Origin: Planctomycetota bacterium | GTDB lineage: Bacteria > Planctomycetota > UBA1135 > UBA2386 | Length of the DNA stretch: 64,000 bases | Reading direction: 5' to 3' | Assembly (NCBI GenBank): GCA_028281765.1 | Contig: JANQJF010000111.1 | Coordinates: 1-64,000, forward strand | Shown here: positions 1-8,195 of the stretch, one piece after another | How the letters are laid out: each line of letters starts with the position of its first letter | How positions within the stretch are numbered: position 1 is the stretch's first letter | The notes under the pieces: model-generated | What the model saw: the letters and a program-made list of their open reading frames with translations, nothing else | Told to the model about the DNA's origin: nothing | The model's database searches: none | Translations under genes and position numbers: made by a program

Positions 1-145
1 TCGCGTATGTCGGTGTTCCTGGGGTTCGCTCGCAAGGCGCTGCGACGACATGGCTTGTCAGTGGACAAGTTGAGGAGCAGCAACGCAGCGGGCGGACCGC
101 AGGGGCAGCGACATATGTGGCGAACATCGGCGACGCCCCACTAGG
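1..145. other. Leading stretch without a supported gene
   Basis: The first 145 bases carry no gene I can support. A frame open from base 1 ends at a TAG at 142-144; its ATG at 7 would give 45 residues rich in Arg and Ser, with no recognisable family or ribosome binding site. It could be a non-coding leader of the next gene or the tail of something outside the window. Confidence 0.4.
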
Positions 146-154
146 ATGCCGCGC

Positions 155-2458
155 ATGCGAACGACTCCTCTGCTCGCATTCGCCTGCTGGCTCGCGACGA
201 ACGCGATCGCGCAGCACGAACTGGATGGCGCGACGGCTGCCCGCCTGCGCGCGATCTTCGGCGTGGACGACCCGCACGCGGTCCTGACCGAGTTCCTCGC
301 GGACGACCCGGACGTGCGCGAGGCTGCACACGAGCGCTGGGAGCAGATCGCCGAACGTCACCCTGTCGACACGAGTCGACTCCTGCAGGCCGCGCTGTGG
401 TCGTCGGATCGTCGCGTGGCCACCGGCGCCGCCTCCAAGCTGACCTTTCCAAGACTCGATCTCGCCGGGCACGCGCGATTCACGGAAGTCGGCCTTGCGG
501 ACGTGTTCCGGCCCCGGCCGACGATCGACTTCTACGCGTATCGCTACGTGCTCTCGAGCGAAGACGTCGACACGCTGTTGCGCGAGGAGCCGCCGCGCGA
601 TCGCGACGTCTACAACATCCTGCCGCAGCTGCACCGCAACATGCGTGCGACGCACATCCCGTTGCTGTGCCGGTACGCCCGCAGCGCGCAGTCGATGCTG
701 CGGCACGACGCCGTGGGGACGCTCGGCGTGCTGTCGTGGTACACCGACCGCCAGCGGGAGCTGATCGGCCGCACCCTGCTCGGCTGGACGATGGACGAAG
801 TCGTCAGCCCGGAAGACGAGGTGCCCGCGCCGTACACGCCGCGGGACTACGAGCTGCCGAAGAAAACGGGTGGCTACGCCCCCGTGCTGCATGCGGTACT
901 TGAACGGCTGTTCCTCGAGCCCACCGACGAGCCGCTTCAAACCCTCCGACCTTGGGCGAGGCGATGGGCCCAGCAGAGTGAAGCCGACGACTCGGATCGC
1001 CGTCTTCTCTCGCGTCTCCTCGAGTCGGAGATTCCCGAAGCGCAGCAGATCGCCACGCGCGGCATGCGGCACCTCGCCGATCCGGTGACTCAGGAGCTTC
1101 TCGAGCGGAGCGCCCTCCCGGTCAGCGAAGTCGACGCGATCGCCCGCCTGCACGCACGCGCATCCTTGGCATACCGCGGCCACGAGCCGTCCGCCCTCGC
1201 CCTGCGGGAGAACGCGGAGCACGATCCGGAAGCACTCGTGATGTGGACGGAAAACCGCGGCGCCACAGCGATTCGCGAGGTGTGTGCGATCGCGTGCGGT
1301 CGCGACTACCACCGCGGCTTCCAGCTGATCGAAACACTCGGCGCGACGTTCGAAGTCACGCTGATGACCGGCGTGCGCCTGCCGGACACCCTCGGGAACC
1401 GTCTCGAGCTCGCGGCGAACGCCAACGAAGATCTCGACTTCGCGCGTCTCCACGGGTTGGTGCGCCACTTCCCCGGGTGTCGGACGCCCCGCTTGTTGGG
1501 CCGGTATCTGGCCAAGCTCGAAGCCGAGCACGTGCCGCAGTTCCGCGCCGAGTACTGCGAAGTCGTCGACGCGAACGGGCTACGTCGTCGGCTGCGCGAC
1601 TTTCACGACGATCAGGATCCCACGGTCCGCGACGCCGCGCTCGATCTCTCGCTCAAGATCGGCGACGCGCAGAGCGCGGCGCGACTCGTCGAGTTCTTCC
1701 AGGAGCAGAAGCGCGAAGACTGGCTCGTGCTCGCGCGCACGCAGCACCCCGCGGTGCGACAGCACCTGCTACGAGCGGCGAGCGAATACGAGCTGCCGGA
1801 GAGCGGCGAGGTCGTCGGGAAGGCACTTGCGCCGCTGTTCGCAGTCGCCGCTCACGACGGGCTCCCCGAAGGCGCGGCCAGCGGCTGGATCGCCGCCATC
1901 TGGGGGGATGACGCCAAAGGCGTCGCCCCCGGATTCGCCGAGTGGAGCGCGAAGATCCGCGCCGGCAAGCCATTCGAAGCGCTGGTCGCATGTCTCGCGA
2001 CGATGCCGCGCGATCGCAGCTACTTCCCCGGCCTCGGGCTGGTGCGAGACCCGCGCGTGCTCGACTTCCTTCGCGGGCGAGCCCGACGCGCGGCTTCCGG
2101 CTCTCGCTACGACGCGATCGGAGAACTCGCGATCGCCGGCGACCCGGACGCCCGAACGGAGGTCCGGGCCGCGGTCCGGGCCGGCCACTACGGCTGGCTC
2201 GACTCGGCCACGGACCGCTCCCTCACGCTCGACTACGACCCGGCCACGCTCCCCGGCTGGGTCGAGGAGCTCGAATCCAACTGCTGCCGCAACGTCGCCG
2301 TCGCCGGGGTCCTCGAGAAGATGCTCGGCGTGGACATCCACGACATCCCGGACGGCGCCGCGCTGACCCGCGCCGCAGTCATCCGGCCGCTGGCGCGGAA
2401 GTTCGGGGCGAGCGCGAAGTGGAGCCGGATCGCGGGGCATCGGGTGTTGGTGCCCTAG
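155..2458 (+). CDS. Secreted HEAT-repeat-like protein of unknown function
   Basis: The product is about 767 residues. The first 20 residues (MRTTPLLAFACW.., ending AIAQ) form a typical Sec signal peptide, so it should act in the periplasm or outside. I chose the ATG at 155 because AGGA at 143-146 sits 8 bases upstream; an in-frame ATG at 146 is the alternative. The rest is a run of short amphipathic helices with repeated phrases such as DDPDVREAAHERW, DDQDPTVRDAALDLS and GDPDARTEVRAAV, which resemble HEAT or armadillo repeats used for protein binding. There are no catalytic motifs I recognise. It stands alone ahead of a small unrelated gene. HEAT-like is an inference from the helix pattern. 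Confidence 0.75.
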   Translation: MRTTPLLAFACWLATNAIAQHELDGATAARLRAIFGVDDPHAVLTEFLADDPDVREAAHERWEQIAERHPVDTSRLLQAALWSSDRRVATGAASKLTFPRLDLAGHARFTEVGLADVFRPRPTIDFYAYRYVLSSEDVDTLLREEPPRDRDVYNILPQLHRNMRATHIPLLCRYARSAQSMLRHDAVGTLGVLSWYTDRQRELIGRTLLGWTMDEVVSPEDEVPAPYTPRDYELPKKTGGYAPVLHAVLERLFLEPTDEPLQTLRPWARRWAQQSEADDSDRRLLSRLLESEIPEAQQIATRGMRHLADPVTQELLERSALPVSEVDAIARLHARASLAYRGHEPSALALRENAEHDPEALVMWTENRGATAIREVCAIACGRDYHRGFQLIETLGATFEVTLMTGVRLPDTLGNRLELAANANEDLDFARLHGLVRHFPGCRTPRLLGRYLAKLEAEHVPQFRAEYCEVVDANGLRRRLRDFHDDQDPTVRDAALDLSLKIGDAQSAARLVEFFQEQKREDWLVLARTQHPAVRQHLLRAASEYELPESGEVVGKALAPLFAVAAHDGLPEGAASGWIAAIWGDDAKGVAPGFAEWSAKIRAGKPFEALVACLATMPRDRSYFPGLGLVRDPRVLDFLRGRARRAASGSRYDAIGELAIAGDPDARTEVRAAVRAGHYGWLDSATDRSLTLDYDPATLPGWVEELESNCCRNVAVAGVLEKMLGVDIHDIPDGAALTRAAVIRPLARKFGASAKWSRIAGHRVLVP

Positions 2459-2512
2459 CCGAAACCGACTTTTCCGGGATAATCCGCATCCCTCCCGTAA
2501 GCCTGCCCACGC

Positions 2513-3049
2513 ATGTTCCACTACACCATCTTCGCGGGCTCCGAAGCCCAGATGTCCCCGAAAGGGTTCACAGCCGTAACCCTGTTCGGCGGCGCGGAAC
2601 TGAAGCGCCCCACGCTCGCGCAGCGGGTCCTCACTCTCGAGGACGAAGAGCCTTCGAGCGACGGCTGGTGGACGCGACTGACCGACCCGAGCCGCAACAC
2701 CGTGCTGACGATGTTCGGCAGCACGGAGCTCCTCCAGCCGACGCTGATGGAGGAATACAGCGCCCTGCGCAGCCTCATCTCGACCGGTGTCCTGACGCCG
2801 GCCGACCTGCAAACCCGGCTGCGCACGCTGCTCGCCCGCGAGAAGAAGCAGGACATGACCACGATCACTCTGTTCGGCGCGTTCGAAGACACGATGCCGA
2901 GCCGCAAGCGTCAGCTCAAGGCGCTCGCGCAGGGCGAAAAAGCGGGGCTGATCCCGCCCAACCACCGGCAGCGCCTCGACGAGGTTGCGGACGCCGCACC
3001 GGCGAATGGCGTCGAGGTTCTCGGCCAGCTCGTCGCCGAGATGGCGTAG
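2513..3049 (+). CDS. Small cytoplasmic protein with four T-[ILM]-F-[GA] repeats
   Basis: A 178-residue protein without signal peptide or membrane segment. It contains four copies of a short motif of the form T-[ILM]-F-[AG]-[GSA]-x-E-x-x-x-P: TIFAGSEAQMSP near residue 5, TLFGGAELKRP near 22, TMFGSTELLQP near 66 and TLFGAFEDTMP near 121. The FGG-x-E-[IL] core resembles the C-terminal strand repeats of LiaF/DUF1707-type proteins, where such strands stack side by side, but the usual membrane part of those proteins is missing. The region between copies 3 and 4 looks helical (SALRSLISTGVLTPADLQTRL). Function unknown. It converges with the minus-strand gene that ends 4 bases away. Confidence 0.75.
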   Translation: MFHYTIFAGSEAQMSPKGFTAVTLFGGAELKRPTLAQRVLTLEDEEPSSDGWWTRLTDPSRNTVLTMFGSTELLQPTLMEEYSALRSLISTGVLTPADLQTRLRTLLAREKKQDMTTITLFGAFEDTMPSRKRQLKALAQGEKAGLIPPNHRQRLDEVADAAPANGVEVLGQLVAEMA

Positions 3050-3053
3050 CGCG

Positions 3054-4703
3054 CTACCAGATCGAGCGCGCCAGGATCCGACCGCGCTCGAACTTCGTCG
3101 TCGAGACGTAGGTCAGCAGGTCGAAGCGACCCATGAGGCGGATCCACGACACGACCGCGTCGGCGAGCTCTTCCGGCGCGCCCTCGTCCTCGGCGAGAAC
3201 CTGAAGGCCCTCCGCGAGTTCCTCGACGTTCTCGCTCTCGTCGGTGACCGAAAGCCACTGGTAGCCCTGCCCGGCCTTCGCGAGGCGGGCGCGCACCGGG
3301 TCCGGCCACTTCTCGGGATCCTTGCCGCTCTTGCGATCCGCGGACGCGTCGAGCAGTTCGCGCACGCCGGCACCGGCTTCGCCCGGACTGAATCCGAACA
3401 CCAACGCGCCGTCCGTGAACGCCCAGCTGATGTCGACCGCGCCGAAGAAGTTGATCTTCGACACCGTGATGCCGCGATACTCCTCCTTCTTGCGCAACGA
3501 CATGAAGCCCTGGTCCTCGAGAAGCGACTCGACCGACTTCTCGAGCGCCTCGGTGTTCTTGATGCCGAACGCGATCGTGTAGCCGATCGACTCCTCGTCC
3601 ATCGCGTTGCCCTTCGAGACGACGAGCATCGAGCCGTCGATGTGATCCAACAGGTCGGCGCGCAGACGCAGGCCGGTCTGGTCTTCGAACTGGTCCTCCG
3701 CGTCCTCGAGGCTCTCCCCGAAGCCCTGTGCGATACCGTCGACGATCTCGAGGAACTTGTCGATGTTCAGAGAGAACGTGCCGGAGTTCGCGCCGGAGCG
3801 CGGGGCGAGATCGATCAGACCCACCGACTGGTTCTCGGAGGGAGCGAGCAGCTCACCGATGTTCGGCTGCGACGCGTCGAATGCGAGCTCGGTGATCATC
3901 TCGACGAACTGGCCGGAAGGCGCGATCGCCATGTCGATCTTGTCGAGGCTCTCGAGCAAGTCGAAGACCGGCCCCATCGCCATCGCGGCCATCTGCACTT
4001 CGAAGTCCTCGGCCGATCGCATCATCGCCGGCAGCTGGCTCCACAGCTCGCGGTTGAGCTCGATGTGCACGTCGGCGCGATCCGCGTCGGTCTCGGCCGA
4101 CTCCCGCTCGCCCAGCTTGGAGATGAAGTCCCCGAGGTGACCGGCAGCCATGACGAAGTGCCCGTCGATCACCTTGGGCATCATCATCGAGAGGCCGTCG
4201 TCCATCGCCACGACGTCGACCGGGCTCCCGTCCGCGATGTTCTTCTCGACGATCTCGGCGTCATCTCGCTCGGAGATCTTCTCGTTGATCATCGTCGCGA
4301 CTTCGGAGAGGTCGGTGCCCTCGGAAGGCGACATCGTCAGCACGACGATCAAGCTGGGCTCCTGCGTCTCCTCGTCCATCGAGATGCGCCCGCCGATCGT
4401 CATGCGGCCGGCGTAGTCCTCTAGGCTCGACTTCATGCCTTCGAGCAGGCTCATGACCTCGGGAGGCGTATCGCTCTCCATCTCCTCCCCGAGCGAGCTG
4501 ACGACGGTCTTCCAGATCTCGTCCATCTCCTCGCTCGCGAGCATCGAACCGAGGTTCGTACCCGCGAACTTCTCGGCGAGTTTCGAGACCCCGTTCATCT
4601 CGATGCGGAACATCGGCTTCTCGGGGAGGAAGCGGTCGGCCTGGCCGACCGCGCAGGTTGCCGCCAGCGCAGCGGCGAGGGCACTTCGGAACATCATCGT
4701 CAT
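3054..4703 (-). CDS. Secreted protein of unknown function, coupled to FG-GAP gene
   Basis: About 549 residues, beginning with a signal peptide (MFRSALAAALAATCAVGQA). Several ATGs lie close together (4703, 4697, 4694) and a GTG at 4706; the ATG at 4703 gives a TGATG overlap with the stop of the upstream gene, so translation is likely coupled. The mature part alternates acidic, Met-rich and hydrophobic stretches (VSSLGEEMESDTPPEVMSLL, GDFISKLGERESA) and has no Cys-rich or catalytic motif. The general build, a long periplasmic protein with a beta-rich core reporting on summed residues, resembles planctomycete DUF3352-like proteins, but I cannot assign a family. Together with its coupled FG-GAP neighbour it probably works in the envelope. 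Confidence 0.75.
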   Translation of the reverse strand: MTMMFRSALAAALAATCAVGQADRFLPEKPMFRIEMNGVSKLAEKFAGTNLGSMLASEEMDEIWKTVVSSLGEEMESDTPPEVMSLLEGMKSSLEDYAGRMTIGGRISMDEETQEPSLIVVLTMSPSEGTDLSEVATMINEKISERDDAEIVEKNIADGSPVDVVAMDDGLSMMMPKVIDGHFVMAAGHLGDFISKLGERESAETDADRADVHIELNRELWSQLPAMMRSAEDFEVQMAAMAMGPVFDLLESLDKIDMAIAPSGQFVEMITELAFDASQPNIGELLAPSENQSVGLIDLAPRSGANSGTFSLNIDKFLEIVDGIAQGFGESLEDAEDQFEDQTGLRLRADLLDHIDGSMLVVSKGNAMDEESIGYTIAFGIKNTEALEKSVESLLEDQGFMSLRKKEEYRGITVSKINFFGAVDISWAFTDGALVFGFSPGEAGAGVRELLDASADRKSGKDPEKWPDPVRARLAKAGQGYQWLSVTDESENVEELAEGLQVLAEDEGAPEELADAVVSWIRLMGRFDLLTYVSTTKFERGRILARSIW

Positions 4704-6829
4704 CACTTCTCTTGTCGGTAGATCAGCACGCGGTCGTGCGAAATGAGCACGAGGTCGTCTCGGTCGTCACCGTTCCAGTCGCCGACGGCGATAGCTCGAG
4801 GCTCGTAGACCTGATCGCGCTTCTCCGGGAGTTCGAACACCGGAAATCCCAGTGCCCGGTCCAGCCGCCCGTCTGTCGCGGTCAGCAGCTGAACTCCGTT
4901 GATATCTTCATCGAGGAGGGCGACGTCGGTCACGCCATCGCCATCGAGGTCCGCACTGAGACCCAGCCAGTAGTTCGTGTCCTCGGTCGGCGGCTCGTGG
5001 TTGCGTAGCGGACTGAGCCGCCAAGACGTGCCGAACGGCACCCGCAGGACGCCGGAGCGGCCGATCAGGACGGCGGCGCCCTCGTGCTCGATCAGGTGCG
5101 TCGCGCCGATCGGCGGCAGATCGAACGAAGTCGGCGCCTTGTCGTCCGCGACGACGTAGAGCTTGTTGGACTTGCGATCGACGAGCACCTGACGACCGTC
5201 CGAGAAGACCGCGCCGAACGACAGCTCGCCCGCATCGGCCGGCGCGTTGACCTGCCGCGCGACCTCGACCTCGCCAGCCGCGTCGATCCGGAAGATCCGT
5301 GCGAAGCGATTGCGCACGATCATCATCGCGTCCCCGGCTTCGGTGCGGGTCATCGTCAGCGCGCCGTCCTCGACCTTCTTGCTGAAGCCGGCCGACGTGC
5401 CGCTCTCCTTGACCTTGGCCTTGCCGTCGACGAGCTGCACGACGCGGAGACCGTCGCTCGGAACCACGCAGACGAGGTCACGGCCCGGCGTCGGATCCAC
5501 GTCCGCGAGCACGAGACGCTGCGGGTCACCACTCAGGCGACCGATCGCGCCGAGCTCGACCGGCTCCGCGCCGTGCGCGAGGCGATGCAGCTTGCCCTGC
5601 CGCTTCTTGTCCTTGGTGATGAAGAGAATCGATCCATCGGCGTCGACGGTGGCCGCGATCGGCTTCTCTCCGCTCGGTAGGCGCTGGGGAAACGCGTCCA
5701 TCGGGCGCGCGCCGCTCTTCCACGCGACGACTTCTTCCTCGGGGCTCGTGACGACGACGTCGATTTTGCCATCCGCATCGTGATCCCCGAGCGCGATCGA
5801 GCTGATGCGTGCGAGGCTCGGCACCGCGCGCACGCGGAACTGACCGCCGTCCTCGATCAAGTAGACGAGCTCCGCGCGTTCGGGATGCGCGAGCACCAGG
5901 TCGGCATCGCCATCCCCGTCGACGTCCCCGTGCGCAAACGGGAAGGCGCCGCGCTTGAGCGCTTTCAGGCTCGTCAGCTGCGGCGCGATCGCGCCGTCGA
6001 TCGCACCCTGATCGATCCGGTAGTCGACGATGCGCGCGCGTCGATCCTGCACGGCGGACAGCGTCGGCTTGCCGCCGGATCCCGGCCCGTCGAAGACGCG
6101 GTGCATCTTCGGCGTGCGAAACATGATCCACGGCCCGAAGCCTCCTTTGCCGTTCCCGCGCTTGACGTGCAGCGGCATGCTGTTGCGTGACGTCAAGAGG
6201 ACGATGTCGAGATGCGAATCGCCATCGACGTCCTCGAGCAGGAACGAGTTCGTCCTCTCGAAGTCGATCGGCATCACGGAGCCGAGACGCGGCTGCCCGT
6301 CCTTGAGATTCGTCACGACACGAACCCCGGATCGCAGCAGCACGACCGCGTCGACGACGCCGTCCGAATCGACGTCACCGAGACGGAGCGTGTCGTAGCT
6401 CCCTGCCGAGCCGAGTTCGACCTCGGGCACACGAGGCGCGTTCTCACCCCGCAGCTTGACGACCATGCGCCCGCGCCGGTTGTGCATGACGAAGTCCGGT
6501 ACCTTGTCGCCGTCGACGTCCGCAATCCCGAGGCCGTAGATCGTGCCGTCCGTGTCGAAGAACTCCGACTCGATCGCGTCGTGATCCTTGCGCCGCAGAA
6601 TCGTCAGCCGCCCGCGTTCGCCGTGATTGACGACGATCTCGTCGCGTCCGTCCCCGTCGAGATCGACCAACTGCATCAGGTTGATGCCGTCGCCGATCTT
6701 GTGGACCTTCGGTCCGAGGAACCCGAATCGGTTGCGCAGTGCCGAGTCGACCATCGGCGGACTCGACTGCGCGGGGAGTGCCGCGCCGATCGCGAGACAC
6801 ATGGCGAGAAGTTGCAGGGATCCTGACAT
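4703..6829 (-). CDS. Secreted FG-GAP/VCBS repeat protein
   Basis: A 708-residue protein with signal peptide MSGSLQLLAMCLAIGAALPAQS. The mature part is built of repeats with Ca-binding-like cores of the form D-x-D-x-D-G-x-x-D: DLDGDGRDEI, DVDGDKVPDF, DVDSDGVVDA, DVDGDSHLDI, DVDGDGDADL, DHDADGKIDV, DLDGDGVTDV and WNGDDRDDL. This is the pattern of FG-GAP/VCBS beta-propellers. Such proteins usually sit at the cell surface or are secreted and bind ligands or ions; the partner is unknown. It starts 29 bases from the divergent protease gene at 6859, so both promoters lie in a very short gap, and it ends inside the start of the next minus-strand gene. Confidence 0.88.
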   Translation of the reverse strand: MSGSLQLLAMCLAIGAALPAQSSPPMVDSALRNRFGFLGPKVHKIGDGINLMQLVDLDGDGRDEIVVNHGERGRLTILRRKDHDAIESEFFDTDGTIYGLGIADVDGDKVPDFVMHNRRGRMVVKLRGENAPRVPEVELGSAGSYDTLRLGDVDSDGVVDAVVLLRSGVRVVTNLKDGQPRLGSVMPIDFERTNSFLLEDVDGDSHLDIVLLTSRNSMPLHVKRGNGKGGFGPWIMFRTPKMHRVFDGPGSGGKPTLSAVQDRRARIVDYRIDQGAIDGAIAPQLTSLKALKRGAFPFAHGDVDGDGDADLVLAHPERAELVYLIEDGGQFRVRAVPSLARISSIALGDHDADGKIDVVVTSPEEEVVAWKSGARPMDAFPQRLPSGEKPIAATVDADGSILFITKDKKRQGKLHRLAHGAEPVELGAIGRLSGDPQRLVLADVDPTPGRDLVCVVPSDGLRVVQLVDGKAKVKESGTSAGFSKKVEDGALTMTRTEAGDAMMIVRNRFARIFRIDAAGEVEVARQVNAPADAGELSFGAVFSDGRQVLVDRKSNKLYVVADDKAPTSFDLPPIGATHLIEHEGAAVLIGRSGVLRVPFGTSWRLSPLRNHEPPTEDTNYWLGLSADLDGDGVTDVALLDEDINGVQLLTATDGRLDRALGFPVFELPEKRDQVYEPRAIAVGDWNGDDRDDLVLISHDRVLIYRQEK

Positions 6830-6858
6830 AGCGGGCGGCAGACTCTATCCTTCCGCCG

Positions 6859-7845
6859 ATGATCGCCGCAATCCTCACGGCCGCGTTGGCAGCGCAGGTT
6901 CCCGTCCAGGACGCCCCGTCCTCGGCTCCGAAGAAGTCCGAGGCTCCCGCTGACACCACGAAGAAGTCGATCGAGAGGATCGAGCTCGGCGGCAGCAAGA
7001 GCATGACCGGGGCGATCCTCAAGGAGACGCCGGACGCCCTGTTCGTCGACCTCGGCTTCGACGTCGTCCGCGTGCCGCAATCCGCGATCGTGCGTCGCGT
7101 CGCCAAGTCCGATACGTCGGACAAGACCGTTCACGACGAAGGCATCTTCTTGCGTGCAGAGCGTCCCGAGAAGTCGATCGCCGAAGGCTCCGCCGAAGTC
7201 GGCCCGGCCGTCGTGAAAATCGAGAGCCCCGGCGGTCAAGGCTCCGGCTTCATCGTGAACTCGGCCGGCCACGTCGTGACGAACTTTCACGTCGTCGACG
7301 GCGAGACCGAAGTCGACGTCAAGCTGTTCTTGCGCAAGGACGGCGCACTCGAACAGCGCACGCTGCGCAAAGTGAAGGTCGTGGCCGCGAACCCCGACGC
7401 CGACCTCGCGCTCCTCAAGATCGATCCACCGGACGATCTCGAGCTGCCGTTCGTCTACATGGGCGACAGCGAAGAGGTCGCAGTCGGCACGCGCGTCTAC
7501 GCGATCGGCACGCCGATCGGACTCGAGCGCACGGTCAGCTCCGGCATCGTCAGCGTCGACAACCGCGCGTTCGCCGGCCGCACGAACCTGCAGATCACGA
7601 CGCCGATCAACCCCGGCAACTCGGGCGGCCCGCTCTTCAACCTGCGCGGCGAAGTCATCGGCGTGAACAGTTCGGGCTACACCGGACTGCAGGGGTTGAA
7701 CTTCGCGATCCCGAGCAAGTACGTGATCGACTTCCTGCGCAATCGCGACGCGTTCGCGGTGGACACGACGCGGTCGGAGAACGGCATTCACTACCTGCCG
7801 GCGCCGCGGAAGCCTGATTCGGGTACTAGCCGAGCGGGGAAGTAG
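6859..7845 (+). CDS. Secreted trypsin-like serine protease (HtrA/S1C type) without PDZ
   Basis: A 328-residue protein with a short signal peptide (MIAAILTAALAAQ). Residues about 110-310 are a trypsin-fold domain of the HtrA/DegQ class with a complete triad: His144 in VVTNFHVVDG, Asp182 in PDADLALLKI and Ser255 in NPGNSGGPLF. Residues about 35-85 form a small beta-rich module (LGGSKSMTGAILKE, DLGFDVVRVP) of unknown use. Normal HtrA proteins carry one or two PDZ domains after the protease; here the chain stops shortly after the protease, so substrate selection must differ. It likely degrades or processes envelope proteins. It is divergent from the FG-GAP gene, with a 29-base gap. Confidence 0.9.
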   Translation: MIAAILTAALAAQVPVQDAPSSAPKKSEAPADTTKKSIERIELGGSKSMTGAILKETPDALFVDLGFDVVRVPQSAIVRRVAKSDTSDKTVHDEGIFLRAERPEKSIAEGSAEVGPAVVKIESPGGQGSGFIVNSAGHVVTNFHVVDGETEVDVKLFLRKDGALEQRTLRKVKVVAANPDADLALLKIDPPDDLELPFVYMGDSEEVAVGTRVYAIGTPIGLERTVSSGIVSVDNRAFAGRTNLQITTPINPGNSGGPLFNLRGEVIGVNSSGYTGLQGLNFAIPSKYVIDFLRNRDAFAVDTTRSENGIHYLPAPRKPDSGTSRAGK

Positions 7846-8195
7846 AAAGCGGAGTAACAATCCGCGCGTTTTTTCCGTTGGCGGCGTTATCGGGCTCGGA
7901 CCCGGACCCGTTCACGTACCGCGGGTCGGGACACGTTCCGCGGGAGAATCGCGCGAGACTGCATCTGCGCCGTGTCCCGAGTCCCGAGTCCCGAGTCCCG
8001 ACCCGCGGTACGTGAACGGGCCCGGGCCCGGGTCCGAAAACGCCAACCGGCGTACGCATCCCCAGCACCCCCTCCGCGGGTTGCGCTCCGCATCCCCCTC
8101 CGGCGACAATCACGGGGTCGTCCTCGCTCGTGCCCGTCGGCTCGTCCCGCCGACCTCCCTGCGCACGCCGAGGCAACGAAGGAAGAAGACCCCAC
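7846..8195. other. 350-base intergenic region dominated by an inverted-repeat element
   Basis: This gap between the protease and the Gly-rich protein holds no gene I can support. Most of it is a 162-base imperfect palindrome (listed separately), followed by a short unstructured leader and the ribosome binding site AAGGAAGAA at 8179-8187 for the next gene. Confidence 0.7.
7883..8044. repeat. Inverted-repeat element, family 1, copy A
   Basis: Two 48-base arms (7883-7930 and 7997-8044) are imperfect inverted copies of each other. The inner 24 bases, CCCGTTCACGTACCGC..GGG at 7907-7930, match the reverse complement of 7997-8020 exactly. The loop contains a heptamer TCCCGAG repeated three and a half times at 7975-8001. 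Read on the minus strand, the first ~100 bases match copy B at 11030-11209 closely, so this is a dispersed element and not a private terminator. It resembles REP/MITE-like non-autonomous elements; no transposase lies nearby. Confidence 0.8.

Noticed and set aside
7..144. 45-residue open frame at the window start
   Set aside because: No ribosome binding site, no family, and composition typical of non-coding GC-rich DNA.
7975..8001. Heptamer repeats as replication iterons
   Set aside because: Only three and a half copies within a palindrome, with no DnaA boxes, AT-rich unwinding region or replication gene nearby.
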